A stretch of DNA of 22,297 nt, taken from positions 1 through 22,297 of the forward strand of contig CAKPDY010000024.1 of NCBI GenBank assembly GCA_934149165.1. The letters are read 5' to 3'. The notes under the pieces were generated by a model that worked only from the letters and a program-made list of their open reading frames with translations, did not search any database and was not told the origin of the DNA. This DNA is from an uncultured Clostridia bacterium. Its GTDB lineage: Bacteria; Bacillota; Clostridia; TANB77; CAG-508. Positions within the stretch are counted from its first letter, which is position 1; each line of letters starts with the position of its first letter. Below, in pieces: positions 16,277 to 22,297 of this stretch. The translations under genes were made by a program, and so were the position numbers.

Positions 16277-17296
16277 TTAAAATTGATATATATAACATTC
16301 TAGGTTTCTTCTACCAAAATTTATACATTCACTATAAGTGTTCATGTAAATATCTAATTTATTATTAGATATTGCACCACCTCTATCTTGAACTACAAAC
16401 CATCCACCATTTGGCTTATTTGCAAAATATGGAATATAAATTATAGTTCCTACTGGATAACTCTTTCCTGCTGCAACTGTACACCATGCTGAAGCACGTG
16501 CCCCTGATGATGTAACACCATAACCTGATGAACTTGGAGATTTTCCACATGTTGATGCAGTATATGCAGATGCATTTAATGTTTTTACAATTGGAGTCAT
16601 TCCTTGTACTTTAGCAGCTAAAGCATTTCCGCTTGTTGTTGCTACTGCAACTGCCTCATTTGCCCTATCTACTGAACCTCTTGATACAATTTCTTCATTT
16701 TTTATTTCTATAATTTTGTTTACTGGTTGTTTAGTTGTTATTTTAGAAATTTCTGTTTTACTTATTTCAACATCATTTTGATATTTTACTTTATAAGTAG
16801 TTTCACAAATTCCTTCTTCTCCATTTTGTTTTACAACTTCTTTTTTACTTCCATTACCTGAAGATAAATCTTTAGTTTCTGTTTCAAAAGGAATAGCTGT
16901 TTGTTCAACTATTAATTTTTCAACTATATTATTATAATTTTCCTCTAATATTTTTTCTGCAGTAACTTCATTTGAAGTTTGTTCAACTTCTGTAGCTTCT
17001 GTATTTAACTCATTATCTGTAGTAATTCTTATTGTTTTATTATCAGATAAATCACCATCTAATTCTGGAACCACGTGTTCTTCTGGTAATAATATAATGT
17101 GATTTTCTTCTAATATTTCTGAAACTTTTTCTTTTGTTGTTAAAACATCCATTTCATATCCGTTTGAAAGAATAATTTTAACACTTTTGATTTTAGAATT
17201 TACGGCCATAACACTTATTCCCATTAATAGGAAAAGTACTATACTTATGCATATAACCTTTTTCAAGGATATAGAAGCCTTATCATCTTTTCTCAT
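16277..17296 (-). CDS. YabE-like cell-wall protein: DUF348, G5-like and 3D domains
   Basis: A 339-residue exported protein. A membrane segment or signal peptide (about 13-31) is followed by one DUF348 ubiquitin-like domain (about 36-95), a low-complexity acidic linker, a G5-like region (about 130-198, with ETTYKVKYQND) and a C-terminal 3D domain (about 238-339). The 3D domain has the double-psi fold of MltA-type lytic transglycosylases and acts on peptidoglycan. Its later Asp residues are present, D304 in QDRGGAI and D315 in KLDIYM. The first family Asp, normally in an AVDP-type motif before PxGT, is replaced in WCTVAAGKSYPVGT. Four Cys (C250, C272, C324, C334) lie in the domain and could form disulphides. 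It follows tatD, as yabE follows yabD in B. subtilis. An AAAGGAGG site precedes the ATG by 12 bases. Likely role: wall remodelling or resuscitation, as for YabE. Confidence 0.85.
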   Translation of the reverse strand: MRKDDKASISLKKVICISIVLFLLMGISVMAVNSKIKSVKIILSNGYEMDVLTTKEKVSEILEENHIILLPEEHVVPELDGDLSDNKTIRITTDNELNTEATEVEQTSNEVTAEKILEENYNNIVEKLIVEQTAIPFETETKDLSSGNGSKKEVVKQNGEEGICETTYKVKYQNDVEISKTEISKITTKQPVNKIIEIKNEEIVSRGSVDRANEAVAVATTSGNALAAKVQGMTPIVKTLNASAYTASTCGKSPSSSGYGVTSSGARASAWCTVAAGKSYPVGTIIYIPYFANKPNGGWFVVQDRGGAISNNKLDIYMNTYSECINFGRRNLECYIYQF

Positions 17297-17335
17297 AAGA
17301 AATTTGTCCCTCCTTTATTTACTAAGACATTTTTA

Positions 17336-17364
17336 ATTATAACATTTTTGTTATTATATGTCAA
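17336..17364 (-). promoter_or_regulatory. Consensus promoter of the YabE-like gene
   Basis: On the minus strand TTGACA (17364-17359), a 17-base spacer and TATAAT (17341-17336) form a perfect promoter. The leader is about 30 bases, too short for a riboswitch. The remaining bases between it and the tatD stop (17365-17552) contain GTATAC palindromes at 17381 and 17441 but no gene that I can see. Confidence 0.85.
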
Positions 17365-17552
17365 ATTTTGTCAGTTTTATGTATACTTCTGAAATATGCT
17401 ATTTATAAACGTTTTTTACTTTGTCCAAAATTTTTTTATAGTATACATTCTTGTTATAATATATTATATTCTTATTATAAAGGAATTATTACAAAAAATA
17501 GAAATTGGGAACGTTTTAGTTTTTCTACTTTTTTTACATAAAATAAAATACA

Positions 17553-18341
17553 TTAAGAATTATTAGATAATCCATATACTCTACATGCATTATCATATGT
17601 AAATTTAGCAATTTTTTCAACATCCACACCTTTAATTTCCGCAATTTTTTTTGCAATTAACCACACATTTCTTGAATCATTTCTTGTTCCTCTTTTAGGC
17701 TCTGGTGCCAAATATGGGCTATCTGTTTCTATTAACATTTTATCAAAAGGAACAATATTAACAACATTACATGCATTTTTTGAATTTTTAAATGTAACAG
17801 GACCTGCAAAAGATATATAAAATCCTAATTTTAAAGCTTCTTTTACAAGTTCTTCATTTAAAGGGCAACAATGAAACACTCCAGGTCTTACTGCTTTTTT
17901 TATATTTTTCAAAATATCTAAAGTATCCATTATAGCATCTCTTGTATGTATTACTATTGGTAAATTATATTTATTTGCCAGTTCAATTTGTGCTATAAAA
18001 GCTTGTTTTTGTAATATTTTATTATCTTTATTCCAATAATAATCTAAACCAATTTCACCTATTGCAACAACCTTTTTATTTTCCAACAATGTTTCAAGTT
18101 CATTTAATTGCACATTAAACTCATCAATTGTAGATGGAATATCATTTGGCGAAATACCACATGTTGCATATATAAAATCATTATTATTTGCTATTTCAAT
18201 TGCATATTTAGAAGACTGCAAACTATACCCAGCACTAATTAACTTTGTAACACCTGACTTATATACTTCACTAATAATATATTCCCTATCAGCATTAAAT
18301 TTCTCATCATCATAATGAGCATGATTATCAAATAATTCCAT
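17553..18341 (-). CDS. tatD: TatD family metal-dependent DNase (YabD-like)
   Basis: A cytoplasmic TIM-barrel hydrolase of 262 residues, normal for the family. TatD enzymes are Mg2+/Mn2+-dependent deoxyribonucleases (3'-5' exonuclease activity) linked to DNA repair and DNA degradation. All metal ligands are visible: H7 and H9 in NHAHYD, E96 in AIGEIGLDYY, H132 in VIHTRDA, H157 in VFHC, and D207 in ETDSPYLAP. No ribosome site lies at the usual distance before the ATG; the nearest is an AGGAGG 38 bases upstream, with an in-frame stop between. It lies about 120 bases after acpS and before the YabE-like gene; the latter adjacency is conserved in Firmicutes. No clear terminator follows it. Confidence 0.9.
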   Translation of the reverse strand: MELFDNHAHYDDEKFNADREYIISEVYKSGVTKLISAGYSLQSSKYAIEIANNNDFIYATCGISPNDIPSTIDEFNVQLNELETLLENKKVVAIGEIGLDYYWNKDNKILQKQAFIAQIELANKYNLPIVIHTRDAIMDTLDILKNIKKAVRPGVFHCCPLNEELVKEALKLGFYISFAGPVTFKNSKNACNVVNIVPFDKMLIETDSPYLAPEPKRGTRNDSRNVWLIAKKIAEIKGVDVEKIAKFTYDNACRVYGLSNNS

Positions 18342-18347
18342 TTTTAT

Positions 18348-18384
18348 TTATGATGCTATTTTTTTATAACACCACATACCTCCT
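18348..18384 (-). other. Displaced ribosome site and possible 9-codon leader before tatD
   Basis: AGGAGG (18384-18379 on the minus strand) is too far from the tatD ATG at 18341 to serve it. Directly after it a short frame reads MWCYKKIAS and stops at 18348, in the same frame as tatD and 6 bases before its ATG. The ATG is only 1 base from AGGAGG; a GTG giving a two-codon frame sits at 6 bases. Translation here could feed ribosomes to tatD by re-initiation. It could also be a relic of an older start. Confidence 0.3.
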
Positions 18385-18467
18385 TTTTTATCTATTTACT
18401 TTTTATTTATTTACCACCTATTACAGCTTTTTTACTATACTTTTTTACATACATATTTATAACTATT

Positions 18468-18848
18468 TTATACCTCCAAAACCACACTAGCAATAGCAAC
18501 ACTTTTTATATGTGAAATACTAACATCTATATTTACATTATTTACATTAACATTCAAATTTTTTAAATTAATATTTACAATAGGTCTACCATCTTTATTA
18601 TTTACAATTTCAATTTGTTTCCACTCTATTTCATACTTATTTTCAAGAAATTCAGATATAGCCTTAAATACAGCCTCTTTTGCTGCAAATCTACCAGCAT
18701 AAGATTCATATTTTTGTACATTTTTTAACTCACAATATTCTATTTCCTTTTCAGTAAAAACCCTATTCAAAAATTTACTTCCATATTTTTCAATATTAAA
18801 CCTTATTCTATCAACTTCAATTATATCCACACCTGTTCTTAGCCCCAC
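18468..18848 (-). CDS. acpS: Holo-[acyl-carrier-protein] synthase
   Basis: This enzyme transfers 4'-phosphopantetheine from CoA to a Ser of apo-ACP, switching on fatty-acid synthesis in the cytoplasm; it works as a trimer with Mg2+. From the GTG at 18848 the protein has 126 residues, and the metal ligands fall at D8 (GVDIIEVDRI) and E58 (AGRFAAKEAVFKAI), the same numbers as in B. subtilis AcpS. That agreement, and an AAAGGAG site 8 bases upstream, support this start over a TTG six codons earlier (18866), which overlaps the ribosome site. The C-terminal VSISHIKSVAIASVVLE block is the usual family end. Residues about 97-107 are an Asn/Val low-complexity stretch (NLNVNVNNVNI). It follows the WG-repeat gene after a terminator and may form a transcript with tatD. 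Confidence 0.93.
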   Translation of the reverse strand: MGLRTGVDIIEVDRIRFNIEKYGSKFLNRVFTEKEIEYCELKNVQKYESYAGRFAAKEAVFKAISEFLENKYEIEWKQIEIVNNKDGRPIVNINLKNLNVNVNNVNIDVSISHIKSVAIASVVLEV

Positions 18849-18910
18849 ACTACCAACTCCTTTCAATTTTTACCTTTTATTAATTTAAAGTTATTTATAA
18901 AAAATAAAAA

Positions 18911-18938
18911 GAACGGTATTAATTTATTTTTACCGTTC
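18911..18938 (-). terminator. Terminator of the WG-repeat gene
   Basis: On the minus strand GAACGGTA (18938-18931) pairs with TACCGTTC (18918-18911), followed by TTTTTATTTT. It begins 12 bases after the stop codon of the WG-repeat gene and separates it from acpS. Confidence 0.85.
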
Positions 18939-18949
18939 CCTTTACTTAA

Positions 18950-20467
18950 TTATTCCACATTAGTATAATAATTTGCATTTACATCTGCACAAGCATGCCA
19001 TTTTCCAATAAAATCTATTACCTTAGTTTCATCAAGTTCATATGTTGGTTGAATAACAACATTACCATATTGGTCTATAGCCCCCCATTTACCATCTTTC
19101 TTTATTGCAGAATAACCATAATCATTTTGTTCAATTGCATTATCATAAACAGGCTCAACTATTACCTTTCCATCTTTATTTACAAAACCATATTTTCCAT
19201 TATTCTTTATTATAAATAAAGTATTTGAAACAAAAACATCTTTATTAGTTTTTTCTTCTAATTTATAATTATAATATTTAACTTCATCTTGTACTTTTAT
19301 ACTAATAAATCCATTTAAAATTATTTCCTCACCAGCATTTAATTTAACAGTAAAATCTCTAGTCATATAATCATAAGTATTATTTTCAGTTAAAGCTTTT
19401 ATATAATCTGTTGATTTATTATATGAAATATTTGAATATTTAAAATCAACCAAAACTTCATTATTTACATTAATAATTCCATATTTATCATTTTTCTTTG
19501 CAATATATTTATCATCAAACATATATGATAAACTTTGATATTCTACAGGTATTTTTTCGCCAGTTTCTATATTTAATATACCAAAATTATTAGAGTTATT
19601 AACAATAACATTTCCACTTTCCATAGAAACTGCATTTTCAACTTTTCCACTTAAAAATGTAGTTCCATCTTCTAATGTTACACTCCATGTATTTTGTAAT
19701 TTTGCTATATACATATTATTATTTGTAATATTTTTAATTCCATCATATTTACATTCTAAAGCAATATTACCATCTGATTTAATAACTCCATATTTTCCTT
19801 CTGCATTCTTTACTATGTAACCATCTTTATATTCTGATGTTACAGCATTAATTTCTGCATATTCTACAGGAACTATTATATTTCCATTAGCATTTGCAAT
19901 ACCTATTTTTCCTTCTTTTTTTATTACTAAACTATTTTTTATTCCTTTTAATGTTGAAATACTATCATATTCGCATGGTAACAATTCTTTTCCATCTAAA
20001 TTTATTAAACCAAATTTTCCATCTTTTTGTACTTTTAAAGTATTTTCTTCAAACCACAAATTATTTTCTTTATCATAGTTTTGTATTGCAACAACATTTT
20101 CATATGCTGTGAATAATTGTTGGTTTTTATCATTTATTGCCTTTGTTTTATATGTTCCATCTATATAATTTACTTCATATGTACATATAAAAACTGGTTT
20201 TGCTTTATTTGGAATTACAATCATTTCACCATATGCTGGTTCTACTATTGTTTCACCACTTGAGTTTATTACACCCCAATTTCCGTTTGTAAATAGTGTA
20301 AAGTAGTTTAATTCTATATTTTTGCTTGCCATTGTTTGCTTATCTGCTTTTAATATTTGTTTTATTCCTATAATGGCTAATATTATTATTGCTATAAATA
20401 TAAAAAATGCTATAACTTTTTTCACATTAAGCTTTTTTTCTCCATTATATCTTTTTCCTCTACTCAT
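18950..20467 (-). CDS. Membrane-anchored WG-repeat protein
   Basis: A 505-residue protein with a basic N-terminus, one membrane helix (about 17-37) and a large outer part made of WG repeats (PF14903), roughly eight or nine copies from about 60 to 479. Clear copies are GNWGVINSSGETIVEPAY, GKFGLINLDGKELLPCEY, GKIGIANANGNIIVPVEY, GKYGVIKSDGN, DKYGIINVNNEVLVDFKY, GKYGFVNKDGKVIVEPVY and GKWGAIDQYGNVVIQPTY; the fifth (NTWSVTLEDGT) is degenerate. WG repeats form beta-rich propeller- or solenoid-like folds in surface proteins; no enzyme activity is known and the ligand is unknown. A GGAGG site lies 8 bases before the ATG. It has its own promoter and terminator, so it is a single-gene unit. Confidence 0.85.
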   Translation of the reverse strand: MSRGKRYNGEKKLNVKKVIAFFIFIAIIILAIIGIKQILKADKQTMASKNIELNYFTLFTNGNWGVINSSGETIVEPAYGEMIVIPNKAKPVFICTYEVNYIDGTYKTKAINDKNQQLFTAYENVVAIQNYDKENNLWFEENTLKVQKDGKFGLINLDGKELLPCEYDSISTLKGIKNSLVIKKEGKIGIANANGNIIVPVEYAEINAVTSEYKDGYIVKNAEGKYGVIKSDGNIALECKYDGIKNITNNNMYIAKLQNTWSVTLEDGTTFLSGKVENAVSMESGNVIVNNSNNFGILNIETGEKIPVEYQSLSYMFDDKYIAKKNDKYGIINVNNEVLVDFKYSNISYNKSTDYIKALTENNTYDYMTRDFTVKLNAGEEIILNGFISIKVQDEVKYYNYKLEEKTNKDVFVSNTLFIIKNNGKYGFVNKDGKVIVEPVYDNAIEQNDYGYSAIKKDGKWGAIDQYGNVVIQPTYELDETKVIDFIGKWHACADVNANYYTNVE

Positions 20468-20498
20468 ATTTCATACCTCCATATGTTTTTTCGTTTAT

Positions 20499-20527
20499 AC
20501 TATATCATTTTTTGGAGGGAATTACAA
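20499..20527 (-). promoter_or_regulatory. Candidate promoter of the WG-repeat gene
   Basis: On the minus strand TTGTAA (20527-20522), a 17-base spacer and TATAGT (20504-20499) lie about 30 bases before the ATG, just upstream of the GGAGG ribosome site. Four of six bases match in the -35 box and five of six in the -10 box. Confidence 0.55.
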
Positions 20528-20559
20528 TATTTGGGTGAAAGATTTTTTTGTGGGGTTTA

Positions 20560-20610
20560 TTATTAAAAAAGAAAAAGATTGCTAAAAGCAATCTTTTTCT
20601 TTTTTAATAA
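20560..20610. terminator. Strong bidirectional hairpin upstream of the WG-repeat gene
   Basis: A perfect 23-bp inverted repeat (20560-20582 with 20588-20610) closes a TAAAA loop, with A-rich and T-rich flanks on opposite sides. It ends transcripts of the minus-strand gene that stops at 20687. It is one of the longest perfect repeats in the window. Confidence 0.85.
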
Positions 20611-20686
20611 CGACTGAATTTCAGCCGTTTTATGTACTAGCTAATGGCGTATATTCATATGAAAAAGTCAACACTTTTTGAAAAAT

Positions 20687-21637
20687 TTATAAATCAATTT
20701 CAATTCCATATAAACTAACTGCATTATCTATATTTTCTTGAGTGGTTCCAACTTTCCAATCATAATTATTAAATATACGTATTGCACCAAATATTATTTT
20801 TTTTGCTACTAAATTATCATCATAATATTTATTAAATGTAATTTCTTGAGTAGTACTTCCATTTGGTGCTACATAGAAAAATGCAAGAGCCATATTTGTA
20901 GGTGTTCTTAATGATTGTCCCAAATCAAGTCTAATTTCATTATTTTGTTTGTTATCTGATATTACAATATATTTATCAGTTTTATTTGTAATCTTTATCT
21001 TATATGTTTCAGTTTCGTAATCTACTGATTTATTTAGAATTTCTACTATCATATTATTATCTTCAACTTTTATATTTGGATTTTCATCACCTATATATTC
21101 TGCAATAGATAATTTCATTGTTCCATTTTCTTCTATAAGAATAAATTTTTCTTCATAATAATAATATCCATCTGTTGTACCATTTTTCAGTATATTGTCC
21201 AATATTCTAACATTGTATATATATTTATTATCTACAATTGAATAACTTTGAATATTATATATTTTTTCCTTTCCCTCAAATACTTCATCAACATAACCCT
21301 TAAATTGTTCTAATGTTGGGTAATTTTTATTTTTACATTCTTGCGTAATTAAATTATATGCTTTCTCATATTCTTTATTGTTACAGTAGTTAAAATATGT
21401 GTCTATTAAATTTTCAATTGGTTCTTGATACTTTTCAGGTACTTCTTTGTTTTTATCCATAACAGATACATGTGGTGTATATGTTATAGAAGGTTCTGGT
21501 AACTTCTGTGGTTGATTTTTCAATATATAATTTATTATAATAATTATTAACCATATTATTAATATTATAAATATTTTTTTTCTATTACGTTTGCAAAACT
21601 GTATTGTTCTTACCCTAAAATCTGTCCAATATTCCAC
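20687..21637 (-). CDS. Membrane-anchored protein of unknown function, two-domain member of a clostridial family
   Basis: 316 residues, start codon GTG (21637) with AGGAGG 10 bases upstream. A short cytoplasmic N-terminus ending in RNRKK is followed by one membrane helix (about 21-39). The outer part has an NTF2-like-looking helical domain (about 70-185), with NLIDTYFNYCNNKEYEKAYNLITQECKNKNYPTLEQFKGYVDEVF. A beta-rich second half (about 190-316) follows, with ITNKTDKYIVISDNKQNN. The first domain resembles the product of the gene just upstream (KKEYEEAYSLLYKDF..., YFPTIESYKEYV), so the two are paralogues. I recall similar proteins as common, uncharacterised members of AT-rich Clostridia. No catalytic motif is visible. 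It lies 20 bases after its paralogue and ends in a strong hairpin, so the two probably form one transcript. Confidence 0.75.
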   Translation of the reverse strand: MEYWTDFRVRTIQFCKRNRKKIFIILIIWLIIIIINYILKNQPQKLPEPSITYTPHVSVMDKNKEVPEKYQEPIENLIDTYFNYCNNKEYEKAYNLITQECKNKNYPTLEQFKGYVDEVFEGKEKIYNIQSYSIVDNKYIYNVRILDNILKNGTTDGYYYYEEKFILIEENGTMKLSIAEYIGDENPNIKVEDNNMIVEILNKSVDYETETYKIKITNKTDKYIVISDNKQNNEIRLDLGQSLRTPTNMALAFFYVAPNGSTTQEITFNKYYDDNLVAKKIIFGAIRIFNNYDWKVGTTQENIDNAVSLYGIEIDL

Positions 21638-21657
21638 TTACCTTTCGCCTCCTATTT

Positions 21658-21969
21658 TCATATTACTTGAAAAGAAATTACAAAATCATTATAGGTATTT
21701 TCTTTAATTACTATTCTTTGTGAAAATTTTTCTTTGCTTGTTTTTAGAATATCTATTACATCTAATCTAAGCACATATATAGAACCTTGTCTTGTTATAT
21801 CATTATATTCCAAAACCATGTTTTGGGGATATATTTTGCTTACATATTCTTTATATGACTCTATAGTTGGAAAATATTTTTCTTTAAAATCTTTATATAA
21901 AAGGCTATATGCTTCTTCATACTCTTTTTTTTCTAAATGTTTAAAATATACTCCACAATAATATTCCAT
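21658..21969 (-). CDS. Truncated paralogue of the downstream membrane-anchored protein
   Basis: The 103 residues from the ATG at 21969 match only the first outer domain of the neighbouring 316-residue protein (FKHLEKKEYEEAYSLLYKDFKEKYFPTIESYKEYV). The membrane helix and the second half are missing. The same frame stays open upstream to a stop at 22102-22104, encoding ISTIIEED..., TINIPKTDEEIIKKLSTLGERDRMEYY. This resembles the linker of the paralogue, but no ATG, GTG or TTG lies in that part. The real N-terminus, with the anchor, was therefore probably lost or shifted out of frame. An ATG with a GGAAAGG-type site near 22093 is in another frame and stops after seven codons. Only a weak AGGTGA lies before the ATG at 21969. 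I read it as a decaying gene; a functional small protein is possible. Confidence 0.5.
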   Translation of the reverse strand: MEYYCGVYFKHLEKKEYEEAYSLLYKDFKEKYFPTIESYKEYVSKIYPQNMVLEYNDITRQGSIYVLRLDVIDILKTSKEKFSQRIVIKENTYNDFVISFQVI

Positions 21970-22134
21970 TCTATCTCTTTCACCTAATGTTGATAACTTT
22001 TTTATTATTTCTTCGTCTGTTTTAGGTATATTTATTGTTTGTGTATTTTTTTTAGTATCTTCCTCAATTATAGTTGATATTTTATATTCATTTTCCTTTC
22101 CTTATTTTCCTTTAAGCATATTATGTTATAATAC

Positions 22135-22297
22135 TTAACTAAGTTAATACTAATGATATATACATATATAAGTGTATATACCTAAACTATAACTTGAATG
22201 CATGTATATAGATATATATATATGTGATGTATATATATAATATGATATGATGCTAAGTATATATGCATGTATATATATGAATAGCTATGCATGTAAT
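22135..22297. repeat. Alternating purine-pyrimidine low-complexity tract at the right edge
   Basis: The tract opens with a TTAACT-A-AGTTAA inverted repeat (22135-22147). The rest is mostly TATATA runs with three copies of ATGCATGTA (from 22198, 22263 and 22287). Long A or T homopolymers, common in every other intergenic stretch here, are absent. It holds no open frame. It could form cruciform or Z-type structures, or be an end-of-contig artefact. Confidence 0.5.

Noticed and set aside
17365..17552. Riboswitch or small RNA upstream of the YabE-like gene
   Set aside because: The consensus promoter at 17336-17364 lies downstream of this stretch, leaving a leader of only about 30 bases, and I found no long conserved-looking stem in it.

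Overview
This is a very AT-rich window from a Gram-positive, low-GC bacterium, most likely an uncultured gut member of the Clostridia. The evidence is an LPxTG sorting signal, strong AGGAGG-type ribosome binding sites, consensus TTGACA/TATAAT promoters, a standard genetic code, and the gene families present (YabE-like 3D protein next to TatD, B. subtilis-type AcpS, WG-repeat protein). The exact taxon is a guess. Every protein gene is on the minus strand except one small regulator, so the text below runs right to left, in the direction of transcription. No tRNA, rRNA, CRISPR array, transposase or phage module was seen.

Right part (22297 to 14977). The right edge is a run of alternating purine-pyrimidine TATATA/ATGCAT sequence unlike the rest of the window. 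Next come two tandem paralogues of a membrane-anchored family of unknown function, the first truncated. A WG-repeat membrane protein and holo-ACP synthase (acpS) follow. Then come a TatD-family nuclease and a YabE-like DUF348/G5-like/3D cell-wall protein, an order matching yabD-yabE of Bacillus subtilis. An AI-2E family transporter closes this part. Most of these units have their own promoter and hairpin terminator.

Middle (14653 to 5258). One 9.4-kb gene encodes a 3131-residue surface protein built like a stalk. It has an N-terminal membrane segment, a possible degenerate thioester-type head, seven DUF11-like modules each ending in an acidic Asp-rich linker, and six Cna-B/SpaA-like modules in an alternating A-B pattern. 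A papain-fold (NlpC/P60-like) domain sits inside the third DUF11 module, and its nucleophile position is Ser instead of Cys. The C-terminus is a membrane anchor without a proper LPxTG motif. A perfect consensus promoter drives the gene.

Left part (5203 to 114). A frameshifted Xre-family regulator gene is divergent from a four-gene operon: an SPFH/SHOCT protein, a double zinc-ribbon membrane protein, a small four-helix membrane protein and an LPxTG Ig-like surface protein. The first two resemble YdjI and YdjG of the B. subtilis pspA-ydjGHI membrane-stress operon. An array of CTATTAG-type half-sites lies between the two divergent promoters and is the likely operator. The best candidates for undescribed biology are this operon, with its link to a surface protein and a broken regulator, and the giant protein with its inserted dead hydrolase.
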